Origin: Alentia gelatinosa
Lineage: Eukaryota; Annelida; Polychaeta; Phyllodocida; Polynoidae
DNA length: 64,000 bases
Reading direction: 5' to 3'
NCBI GenBank assembly: GCA_950022655.1
Contig: OX465579.1
Coordinates: forward strand, 141,431,118-141,495,117
Shown here piece after piece: positions 24,530 to 34,231 of the stretch (positions are counted from its first letter, which is position 1; every line of letters starts with the position of its first letter). The notes beneath the pieces were generated by a model that searched no databases, was not told where the DNA came from, and saw only the letters and a list, made by a program, of their open reading frames with translations. The translations under genes and the position numbers were made by a program.

Positions 24530-24959
24530 GTGAAGTGTCTCCGTGTTCTGAACTAGACCCCGTCGATGAGAAACATAACTGAGCAGTGCAATTTGCCTCC
24601 CCTCTTTACTTCATTCATCTTTCCACATCTCTCCTGAAAAAGGCATCACAAGGCCAATTCATGAGCATATTATGCAGGACACTATAGAATTAGCAGCATA
24701 TATTATAGGTGATATGCATAGATGAAAGGTTTTGGGGTCATATAAAATGCGTACAGTAGGCCTACGTGGCTATGCTCTTGGCGACAAATATCGCCGGTCT
24801 GCTTTTCCTGATGTGAATGTTATTGATTTGGTCACATAAAACACAAAGATAGAGCTCACTGTGACCAGAAAATAGTCTATTGCTAAATCAGTTACGGTAT
24901 GTTTATCACTGTTTTATTGGTAACATCCGCTTACCTGTGAATGTCGGATTATTTCACAG
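24530..24959 (+). other. intron 13
   Basis: AT-rich; nothing recognised apart from the possible read-through stop codon at 24554-24556. Confidence 0.7.
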
Positions 24960-25137
24960 GGCACTGGAGACGACTACTGCAAGTTCCGCTGTCATCGGAC
25001 ACGTGATGAGAGTTACATCACGCTTGAGTCCATGTTTAACCGCGGCATTCACCTCGGGATGATGCCGGACGGCGTAGTCAAACCAACCATTGAGACCGGC
25101 GACGTCAACACACGCATACACATAGAAGTCATCGAGT
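24960..25137 (+). CDS. RP1: exon 14: beta-trefoil region, last lobe
   Basis: Residues 730-788, phase 0 in, phase 1 out (GAGT then GTAAGT). YITLESMFNRGIHLGMMPDG resembles the FGF-family lobe (ESxxxxGxxLGxxxDG). The final strand NTRIHIEVIE ends the trefoil. Fascin- or ricin-type trefoils are also possible; a fold search would decide. Confidence 0.8.
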
Positions 25138-25509
25138 GTAAGTAGTCCTTAATGGTGGCACTGCTAGAAACAGGATGCTTCTGTCATGAAAGGTTTTGTC
25201 ATGAGAATCTTTAATGCAATAGTTTAAACGACACGTACCAAATGTAAACATCATAAAGGATGGTTATCTCCTGGGACATTGACATGATGCCTTTCCAAAA
25301 AAGCCCCATGCATCCACTAGCATAGTTTGCGTCTTTTACCTTGTAGAGAGCACTTACCACCACCGTCTTTAGCCATTCACCTTAAAACAATCTTGAGCAC
25401 CTTCTCACTTTCCACAGTAAAGATGAATACCTGTTTCACCCTGTGTACTTCGTCCTCAATGTACGTGTATCCCTTATCCTCCGTTTTCGGCATGTTTCTT
25501 TGATTTCAG

Positions 25510-25559
25510 TTGGACGCAAAAAGCGAGATATCGTCTATGCAGATCTGGACTTTATATGA
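25510..25559 (+). CDS. RP1: alternative terminal exon 15a with short C-terminus
   Basis: GATTTCAG acceptor, then a phase-1 frame F-G-R-K-K-R-D-I-V-Y-A-D-L-D-F-I and TGA at 25557-25559. It joins exon 14 in frame (total 805 codons with the stop, 804 aa) and shares the FG-x-KK start with exon 15 at 26975, so the two look mutually exclusive. Two poly(A)-type hexamers follow. IVYADL matches the ITIM consensus [ILVS]-x-Y-x-x-[ILV], and basic KKR precedes it. No membrane segment was seen in the encoded protein, so signalling use is only a hypothesis. Confidence 0.55.
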
Positions 25560-26974
25560 ACTTATTTATATGTAGCGATTATAAATGTACATTGGTCATC
25601 TATTCACAGGCAGTGTTCATAATCATTTCATAAGAGCATATTCTAATTGGAATTGTGCAAAGACCATGATCAAAGTCATAGGCCGTAGCTTTTGCAAAGC
25701 TTCCGTATGATAATGAGAATTCATACACCATTATCCCATAAAATAGTAGCAAGTAACTATCAACTCGAAAAGAATTACTATTGAACTCCGAAAGTATATC
25801 CATAGTTTTAGTACCAACATTCGTGATCACAATTGTACATGTAAATAAAATCATTTAGTAGGCTCCTACGAACTCATACAATATCTACTTGTAAATAATC
25901 CGAGTTTTTGTATGGAGAATAAATTGCTATAGTACTATATCGCTTTGCCTTCCCGTAGTAACTCAGTTATTAAGAGGTCATAATTAAACCCATCAAAACA
26001 ATCAATTACAGGTTTGTATGTATATCTAATAACTGTATTAGTGATATATACTCTTTTAAGGGTGGATGAAAATAGAATTGTATCAAGAATAGAATATACT
26101 GGATCCTATGTCAACTACATCTCACTAGTAAAATTTTAAGTGCCAACAAAATGGGTGGGAAAGTCCTTTACAATAGTTTTGATACAGGTTTGAGTGAGTT
26201 AAGTCGTCTTTGATTTCTATGGTAAGCAACGCTATTAAATACTGGAAGCATTCAGAGAATACCTTAGTTCTCTTTGTGATGATAATCTGTCTTCTAACGC
26301 ACTCGACGTTGCTTGTCTTCAGCACGTATTTTTATTAACATGGATTCTCTTCAAAATCCCAAACAACCGAAAGGGAAACGACTTAGTAGTGTCAGAATAT
26401 ATTTAATTTCTGTTAGTACTTTATTGTTGTGTCTTGTCAGTCTACCTACTTTCACAAATTAGTTATGTCATTCCAAGAAGAATACAGACCTTCATATTCA
26501 TTGTGGAAAGTGAGAGATGTATCTAATGATGCCTTTGTTATTTAGTATTGTTATCTTCTACTTCAGTTTCTTTGCTTATATACGTTGAAGTGTAATTACT
26601 AGCTTGGTGTTGTTTTCACATCATTTATAAACACTTTCCCATTATCATTTTGTTGCATCAGTCACAAGGGTGTGTGCATATCTTTAGGTTTTGTCTTGAT
26701 AAAATTCACCTTTTCCATAGACACCTTCGATCGGATAAAGTTTGACTACAAGCTTCCGTTATCAAATATGTTTCTCATTATTCAATCGTATTCGTCTTCA
26801 CAACATTTACCTCCACTGTATGAAAAACACTACTGCGATGCTTATGACAAAATAATTCTGCTGGACCAAGTATCGATAAATATCGTATAGAATCTCCACA
26901 TATGCGCCCCGGATTTGTCTTTTAAAAATCTCTGAATACATATTAATGACAAACCCGTATCATTTCTGTTTTAG
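25560..26974 (+). other. exon 15a 3' UTR candidate and intron before exon 15
   Basis: AT-rich. The two AATAAA hexamers near 25844 and 25919 are the only signals seen. No coding sequence seen. Confidence 0.6.
25844..25849 (+). terminator. candidate poly(A) signal for the short isoform
   Basis: AATAAA 285 bp after the exon 15a stop. A second AATAAA lies at about 25919. They support a genuine 3' end but are common in AT-rich DNA. Confidence 0.45.
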
Positions 26975-27136
26975 TCGGTTGTAAAAAGGGAGAAGAGCAT
27001 AAGAAGAAAGCGCCTGTGGCCATGGAAACTACACCCCGTCGCAAACGGGCTCCACTGGCGCCAATAGCGTCACTTCCACCAGAGAAGGCTCCAAAGGAGA
27101 CACCGCGTGAGGAAAGTGCCCACTCCCACTTTGAAG
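26975..27136 (+). CDS. RP1: exon 15: basic proline-rich linker
   Basis: Residues 789-842, phase 1 in and out, 162 nt. Sequence features: CKKGEEHKKKAP, PRRKRAPLAP and repeated Pro/Glu/Lys. No folded domain. It resembles the Lys/Pro-rich microtubule-affinity linkers of other MAPs, and KKK / PRRKR could serve as a nuclear-type basic signal. Symmetric phase means it can be skipped or swapped without a frame change. Confidence 0.75.
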
Positions 27137-28754
27137 GTAGGTTACAAGAGAGATAGTCTAGGCAAATAAATTCAACTACAGTAGAGTATACAGTAGAGTA
27201 GATATAGACGCTTAAGCCATGTGTAGAGACCTCGTTTAGAGACTGTGATGCAACTACCATTTCATTACTTTACCCATATTCAATATTCAAACATCCTTTA
27301 ATAGGCTTCTACTATACCATCATATGCATCAGCCTGTAGATTATTAAGTCGCCTCCTGTAGGCGATACATATATAATCGCACATTTAGTTTTTCATTTAA
27401 TCCTTGACTCAGAATTGTTTCGGTTAGTTTAAAACCACAGAAATGATTGTCGGTCGTGAACTGCATCAATTCCTCACATTCATCATCAATCAACAATCTA
27501 TTTCACAAGAATTTATAATTCAATCGTGTTTCAGTTGAATTTATAAGTAAGTAAAACAATATTAGATTGCCCTCGGAAATATTTGTAAATATAACCGCGT
27601 GTTTGATATCAATAACTTATCACCTCCTTTCCTTTCTTTCCGCCTCCCCCTCTCATTTTGCTTTCTTTATTCAATCATTGTGGTAGAGGCTTAGGCCCGG
27701 CGTCCACCTACTACGATAGACATTTAGACCTACCGATATGGCTCTGATACAAAAAGTTAATATCGGAGACATATCGGGAAGGTGCAAAACCGTAGACATA
27801 TGTCTAGACATGCCAATCCACCACGAATTGTATGAGGTTTTTATCGGTTTCTAATCGCAGAAACGTGGTCAACTGCCCCGATATTAGGTGACCTTCCGAT
27901 GCGATTTTAATTTTATATCGGGAGGTGCATCGTAGACCATATCGGAGCCATATCGTAGTAGGTGGACGCCGGGCCTTAGTTGCAGCACTATCAAATACTT
28001 GTTACTTCAGAAATATTTCAGCAGACAAGCGATACCCAAGAGCTTTGCCAACCGCTAAAGACGATAGACTGAATACCTCGTTCATATACCCGTTTTGTTT
28101 CCTGTTAATCTTTCATGCTATAGAAATAGTTCGCAATAGTTTATATCTACCTTAACATATTCTCTTTGCATGCAAAGTTTGTTTATACCTCTCTAGCTCT
28201 TTTTCTTGTCCTTATGGCCATAGGTGTCAATTATTGATGTTCCATATTATTTCATTTCAAAACCTTTATAATTTATCCCCTAGAATATTTAAATAATTGG
28301 CTATTTTAGGTAGACGTGGATAGGCGTTATAAGGGCCTATGTAATGTATTTAAAGGAGATGATGGGCTAGAGAACGTGAATGTATTAGATCTAGTTCATT
28401 CTCCAAATATTTCAATTTGTGTCCTGTCATGTGGATTGTCTTTTAAATCATGAATCATTTACATGACAGCTGGTTGAGAAGGAAAACAAATGTCCACAAA
28501 ATAGTTCCCCTATGTTGGGGTCATGAGGCTAAACAAACACCAGATGGACGGTCAAGCTCTCAATGGATTTTGTTTCTTTAAAAAAAACGTTGGCTTACCA
28601 TAAAGGGGGTTTTAAACCATGTCTGACGATTATCTATATATTACAACGGCAGATAATAGTGGTTTACAATTTCCTGGCGGATGATGGCGGAACTAGCGAT
28701 CACTCTGTGCCCTATCTGTTCAGATGCCATGTTGACCTTCTCTCTCTGAACCAG
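27137..28754 (+). other. intron 15
   Basis: Contains the complete 282-bp TTA-flanked MITE at 27694-27975. The rest is AT-rich without recognised genes. Confidence 0.7.
27694..27975. mobile_element. complete MITE with TTA target duplication (PIF/Harbinger-like)
   Basis: Left end GGCCCGGCGTCCACCTACTA and right end TAGTAGGTGGACGCCGGGCC are perfect inverted repeats, flanked on both sides by TTA (27691-27693 and 27976-27978). A 3-bp TTA duplication is characteristic of PIF/Harbinger elements. Further ends of the family occur at 6311, 32736 and 44953. Confidence 0.9.
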
Positions 28755-28912
28755 AGGGCGACTGGAAGGTGTGGATCAACACCATGGAGACGGCGCAGAA
28801 CGCTGAAGTGAAGCTGGTGGTGTACGGTGACGAGGGGTGCTCCGGGCCCATCATCCTTGGCGGAGCCGGCGAAGGAGAGATGTTCAAGTGCGGAAGCCAA
28901 GATCAGTTCAAG
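28755..28912 (+). CDS. RP1: exon 16: PLAT domain 3 (type a), first half
   Basis: Residues 843-895, phase 1 in and 0 out, 158 nt, GC-rich. GDWKVWINTMETAQNAEVKL then VVYGDEG is PLAT strands 1-3. The end FKCGSQDQFK corresponds to FRCGSTDSSE of PLAT 1. Confidence 0.88.
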
Positions 28913-29900
28913 GTATCTTACCGAGAGATTTTGCGTTATCGCTCACTTTGGATCAATTTCAATATTAGAATAATGATGTAATAGGCATTACAATGCCAAA
29001 AGAAATGTGTAATACAATATAAAGTGTTATTCACTAATCTCCGATAAAAAAAGATACAAGCGAGATGATATTTATAAAAAAACAATTAGGTACAGCTCAA
29101 CTGGGAAATATGAAGAATGCAAGTGACGTGTAGATCTGCGGGTCATATAGCAAATCAAAGAATGAACCGATAAATCAAGGGAAACTGAAAAAGATTAAGA
29201 AGTCCTTAAAAGGTTTCTTGAAAATCATTTTGGTGTCCGCATTCTGAAGGTCAAGTACGTGACGCATATGCAGGAGAGAGGTCAAATTGTCATGAGCGGT
29301 TGGTAATAGCGTGTGTTGCGCGTGGACCCCTGCCAGGATGTGTCCAGTCTCCCCTGGCTAGTGGTGCGAAGTAAAGGGGGGGTTGACCGCCGAGGGGCGA
29401 CCGCTGCGCCCTCTCCCGTCTTTCATTTAAACCTTTATATATACTATATACACTGTACCTCCATAAATTGAATAGTCTTATACATGGGGCGGTATGTCGT
29501 ATGTATACCGCTAGCTCCTACCCATGCCCAATTTATGGCCGTACAACACGTACGTTGCGTACGGGATATGTACGTGGCGTATGGGGTATTAACGATGGCG
29601 AAACCCAACAAATAGTCCAGAAGCAAAGGTAAAAAACGGTCATTGTAGATATATAATTATATGAAAACAGGCATACTGTGCCTGTACGCGATAAATACTT
29701 GGTAAATTCGACGGTAAAATGAACCTCTGCCTGCGTCATCTTTCATTTTATCGTCGATTTTACCGAGTAATCATCACATAGAGCCAGAGTAACCCTGTTT
29801 CCGTTTAATACACATAGCCCATGTTGGAAGAGTTCGGTTAATATCCGTCTTCTAATCTTGAATTTATGTCAGGAATCTACTTTTATCTAATTGCTTTCAG
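28913..29900 (+). other. intron 16
   Basis: Contains a GC-rich patch at 29280-29425 and a 27-bp-arm hairpin at 29696-29769. No splice-supported exon. Confidence 0.65.
29696..29769. repeat. 27-bp inverted repeat
   Basis: Arm 29696-29722 (TACTTGGTAAATTCGACGG start) is complementary to 29743-29769 (ending CGATTTTACCGAGTA), with three mismatches. Foldback element. Confidence 0.75.
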
Positions 29901-29993
29901 ATCAACCCTGGCGCACTTGGTAAAATATACAAAATTCGTCTGGAACTAGCGGGTACAGATGATCGGAAACCACAATGTTGGAAGGTGAAGGAT
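29901..29993 (+). CDS. RP1: exon 17: PLAT domain 3, middle
   Basis: Residues 896-926, phase 0 in and out, 93 nt. INPGALGKIYKIRLELAGTD, with a Trp near the end, is the counterpart of exon 4. Strong acceptor TGCTTTCAG and donor GAT/GTAAGT. Confidence 0.87.
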
Positions 29994-30018
29994 GTAAGTA
30001 TCATATTTCATATACAAT

Positions 30019-30086
30019 GTACATGCATACATACATACATGTATACATACATACATACATGTATACATACATACATACATACATTC

Positions 30087-30117
<31 letters not shown>

Positions 30118-30156
30118 CATACATACATACATACATACATACATACATACATACAT
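30019..30156. repeat. (CATA)n microsatellite
   Basis: About 140 bp of CATA/TACA tetranucleotides with a few CATG interruptions. It generates spurious ORFs of Thr/His/Ile/Tyr repeats on both strands. Confidence 0.97.
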
Positions 30157-30337
30157 TTACTATATACCCATGCCATATTTACTGTAAATTCGTACCATTT
30201 TGACATATAACGTAAAAAAACTGTACAGACTGGTCCGTACACTAAAATACGGACCACCTTGCCAAACACGTTTATTAACATATCAGTTGTTGAAAATTAA
30301 ATTAATGATTTAAATTTTTTTTGGGGTATATAGTAAA

Positions 30338-30488
30338 TATATAACGTCCAACCATGCTTGTACAAGTCACAGAACTCGATGATAATTTACGGTTTGTACA
30401 GAACTCGGCATAAATGCCTCGTTCCGTACAAACCATAAATTACCATCTCGTTCTGTGACATGTACAACATGGTCAGGACGTTCTATAT
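30338..30488. repeat. palindromic foldback element (about 150 bp)
   Basis: Arms of about 62 bp: 30338-30399 contains GTACAAGTCACAGAACTCG and 30426-30488 contains its near complement CGTTCTGTGACATGTAC. The outer parts TATATAACGTCC / GGACGTTCTATATA also match. Confidence 0.8.
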
Positions 30489-31022
30489 AATTACATACAT
30501 ATAAATACATATGTGGGTGAGGCTCATGAGATTTGTACAATCAAAGTCGTGACGGCCGCCGGTGTTCCGGGGCACGCATGTGTTGATATGCGATTGACGT
30601 TGTGTATTTATATTCTTTAGATGTTAATCAATCTTGAGTACCTTTATGTAAGAACGTGCTTTTAAGCTATGATCCCTCAGATAATGGATAATCTAGTCGT
30701 GGCAAACAGCAGCAGCTTGGAGAATTTTGAATAATAGATTAAACTTGAATGGTCAGTCGAGGTTCCCCTGGGTTTTCAGGGCTTACACTTTATCGACCTC
30801 TCAGTCCTCTGCTTTCCTGTAATCAATACTGATTCATACTGAATAACCCAAACGTTTGTTTGATCTTCTTTAAACACCCTTCATTTACTTGTACAGATAA
30901 TTACATGTACCGAAAACCAAGACTGCTTGAGGCGATACAAAAATGGTTTATTTCATTTTATTACCTAATTCCTGAATATATCACCAGGTGATGACATTTC
31001 TGACCCTTTTTGTTCCCATCAG

Positions 31023-31155
31023 GTGAAGTTAAAGGATATGACCAACAGAGTGAACTATAAGTTCAAGTTCAATCGCTGGATCTCCCGACAGCATGACGAT
31101 CATGACCTGATGCGAGAACTACCAGTTGTGCGACCGAAAGAGCCAGTTCTTCCAG
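31023..31155 (+). CDS. RP1: exon 18: PLAT domain 3 end and linker
   Basis: Residues 927-970, phase 0 in and 1 out, 133 nt. VKLKDMTNRVNYKFKFNRWI ends the PLAT fold. RELPVVRPKEPVLP is a linker that parallels RELPASRPGESDPP of exon 5, showing that the PLAT a-b pair was duplicated with its linker. Confidence 0.87.
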
Positions 31156-31196
31156 GTATGACCTTTCTTGATGCATATATAAGGTTTCTTGTGATC

Positions 31197-31199
<3 letters not shown>

Positions 31200-31246
<47 letters not shown>
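31200..31246. repeat. (TA)n microsatellite
   Basis: Uninterrupted TA dinucleotides for about 46 bp. Confidence 0.97.
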
Positions 31247-31248
<2 letters not shown>

Positions 31249-32735
31249 GTTCCTTATGAAGTCTGTAATGTTATAATATTTAACAACTTAACCTGATTAT
31301 CTATTGGGTGATTGTCCATTTTCCGGTGATTATTGCCTTGTGCTTTATCAGGTATGTCTATAAGAATCTGTGTTTTTTTTTCAATAATGAATGGAAATCT
31401 GATAAATGAAGTTAATTTCGTTCGTTAAAGCTGAAGACTCAGGATGGAATGCACCAGGTTTGCTATTCTTGTTCTCATCACGTCTGCACATACTTTGTTG
31501 ATCAGTATTTGTTTATATAAACCCGTCTTACCATCAATTTCGACACTCATCCTTGTATGACCATATATGCCCCTTCCACTATGAATATGTCATAGCCATC
31601 CCCAAAGACTTTAGCATTATAATATATAAAGCATCAATATCTTTACCAATGGAATTAAGCACAAACGTTAGTGCATGCTCATGTGGTTTGGCTGAATCAT
31701 ATCATGAGGTCACCTTCAAAACATACCTCACTCTATCCCCCCATACAGTTCTCCATATTTAACATAGGAACCTTTTATCCACAATCTCTCGAGTAGAATA
31801 AATAAATATGTATGTCTAAAGGCTGTCTTATTAGAAGTCAGGGGTGGGATGAAATTTGAAACTACGTGTTGTCAGTCAGCTTCGCCTCAATCGACTGTCT
31901 CAGTCAAGGCATATTAACCGTAACAACTATCATTAGTTTCCCCTGTATTACACTATAGGAATGGTGTAGATTATCAGGCCAGACAGTGTCTTCCTATAGT
32001 TGTGCTATATTCAGAGGTTTTATTGCCGTGTATAACATTGCCAATAGGTCCTTAATTTGTGTACGCATTTAAGAATGAAGATATCATTTACCATCACTAT
32101 GTCTATTAATGCTTAAGAACCAGGATTGGATGTACCAGGTTTGCAGCTGTCTTTCTTGTCACATCCTAGTCTAGATCATTCAATAATAGGTGTCTAGATT
32201 TACCACATCACTAGTCATTGGCAATAAGTCCGGGCCAACCTTAGCATGTATTGACCATGTATTTCGTCACATTACCAATGTATCATTGTTGTTGTTAAAA
32301 TCCCTATCACTCAGGTCTACAAAAACACTTTCTCTACCTCACGGTGTCATATCCTTCAAAGGGTTGTGCACCACCTCAAAGAATACATTGTGGCAGAATG
32401 ATATGGAATCACACATTTCAATACATTCAAGTAGGTTTGTTACATTCGGAGGCAAATAAACTAGATGATATTAAACGCTCGTTAGAAGACAGTCCAACCC
32501 TAGACCTGACAGTTCATTCTATTCAGACCGTTGCATATTGTGCAATGTCAACCTTTTTTCCTTTTGCATTATGATTTCAGAATGAACTGGAGTGTCCCCC
32601 ATCACTATCGACTATGGTCTTCCCATTTTATCTTTTCCCTTTCACAAAACTTGAATTCTTTTGTTACTCGGTTGCTTAATCCAAATAGAGTAGCAAAATA
32701 AATCTGTGGCCGACGAGGCGTTCCAGCACTACTAA

Positions 32736-32919
32736 GGCCCGGCGTTCACTGAGATCCAAGTCGTCTTCGATAAGCCTCACAATGTACATAAACACCTATT
32801 ACGATGCATGCTGATGTTCCTCGTCTTCACGTCTGCCTAAGATACAGGGATTCCCGATTTTTTACCTTCTGCATCGTAGTCCATCGGGAGGTCTTTTATT
32901 CCTATTGCAGTAGGTGGAC
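32736..32919. mobile_element. decayed MITE, GGCCCGGCG family
   Basis: Starts GGCCCGGCGTTCAC after TAA and ends near GTAGGTGGAC, with CATCGGGAGGT inside as in the 27694 copy. The termini are diverged. Confidence 0.55.
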
Positions 32920-33190
32920 TTTCAGTCAGCTCGATGGTACTAATGTCCTTTCTGCTTGACCAGTTAATTCCTAGCCGCTCAGTATCCCTCAATAATATTG
33001 TGATATGAAGTTCACTGAACTTTCCCTAAAGTGAACTCCTCAAGCTCTGCAGGGTTGATGACTAGGCTGGTGATTTAAGGATTAGGAAAAGTGTATCGAA
33101 AATAGCATAATAATGCCAATCAAGATGGGATTTTTGTATTGTCAAAAAAATATAACTAGGTGGTAATACTTTTTCCTCTGTTCCTTGCAG

Positions 33191-33342
33191 TGTTGGTCTA
33201 CAGAGTGGAGGTACACACGGCGAACGAGCCCGGGGCTGACACGGACGCCAACGTCTTCCTCACGGTGTTCGGAGAACGAGGCGACTGGGGAAAACGCAAC
33301 CTCCGGCACTCCAACAACGAAAACAAGTTTGATGAAGGCCAG
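33191..33342 (+). CDS. RP1: exon 19: PLAT domain 4 (type b), first half
   Basis: Residues 971-1021, phase 1 in and 0 out, 152 nt, acceptor TTCCTTGCAG. VYRVEVHTANEPGADTDANV then FLTVFGERGDWG parallels exon 6 along its length. Confidence 0.9.
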
Positions 33343-33732
33343 GTATGGCAGCTCACAATCGTGTATAGAAAGGCTAATTAATCACATTGAAAACGAATGA
33401 TCAGAATCAACGTTGCTTCCATTTATGAAAGAAGCATACAGACCATGGAAAATTAGGGGTAAATTCCTTTTTCCACCAATTTGGCCAATTGGGTCAAATC
33501 AGGGCTAATGGTTTAGGATCTCATGGCATTTTGACACTCTTGATATATCTATATATATATATATTTCTATTTAGGTGTAGTATGAATCTGCGTTGCATAA
33601 CTTCCGGTAGGCACCATTGTCGACTTCAAATACCAATTTATACGCGTGGTGATTTTGCATTCAACACATTATGGACAGACCCTACGCAAGGTTAACAAAG
33701 ATTCCGTTACCAGCATTTTGTTCCACCCGAAG
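33343..33732 (+). other. intron 19
   Basis: AT-rich with a small TATATA run near 33550-33560. Nothing else recognised. Confidence 0.7.
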
Positions 33733-33890
33733 GTTGACATTTTCCACGTGGAGGCTGTTTCCCTCGGCAAGTTGAAGTACTGTGAGCTGGCACATGATGC
33801 TCCAGATACCTACGAAGGCTGGCTGTGTGAAAAGATAATCATCCGTGAGAGTGACGAGGCCACTCACGAGTGGGTCTTCCCATGTGGCAA
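33733..33890 (+). CDS. RP1: exon 20: PLAT domain 4, middle and tryptophan strand
   Basis: Residues 1022-1073, phase 0 in and 2 out, 158 nt. VDIFHVEAVSLGKLKYCELA, then HDAPDTYEGWLCEKIIIRE and EWVFPCGK, match exons 7 plus 8 of PLAT 2 fused into one. The acceptor CACCCGAAG is weak; it is chosen because it gives the right phase and alignment. Confidence 0.82.
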
Positions 33891-34175
33891 GTGAGTATAG
33901 ATAACAATCTCTGGAGGCGTAGCAACCACCAGTAGTCGGGATCCAACATATTTGCAAACAGTAGAGGATGCCCTTACAGAAGTCAGTTGGTTTGTTGACG
34001 GCATAGAACTCTCAAAGATTTTAAAGTCAATATATTTCATGTAAAATCAGTTTTAAATGGACATGAAAAGGCCACCCCCTATTTCAATAAGATGAATATG
34101 TCTAGAAATGACATAACTGTTGTTAAAACGTAATGCATATGAAATTTGAAACGTCTCTTTTCATTTTCCTCACAG

Positions 34176-34231
34176 ATGGCTTGACGGCGGTATAGATGAG
34201 TGTAAAACAGAACGTGTCCTGGAGCTTGAAG
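34176..34231 (+). CDS. RP1: exon 21: PLAT domain 4 end
   Basis: Residues 1074-1092, phase 2 in and 1 out, 56 nt. WLDGGIDECKTERVLELE parallels WLDEGEEDGKVVRDL of exon 9. It leaves the frame in phase 1, exactly what the following array of phase 1-1 exons needs. Confidence 0.83.

Larger units (their letters stand above)
29994..31022 (+). other. intron 17
   Basis: Holds the CATA microsatellite (30019-30156) and the palindromic element 30338-30488. No gene. Confidence 0.75.
31156..33190 (+). other. intron 18
   Basis: Contains a (TA)n run at 31200-31246, two 21-nt exon-like segments in duplicated surroundings (31437-31457 and 32118-32138) and a decayed MITE at 32736-32919. Confidence 0.6.

Noticed and set aside
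29975..30281. Three ORFs rich in His/Thr/Tyr/Ile or Cys/Met/Val
   Set aside because: Purely the translation of the CATA microsatellite.
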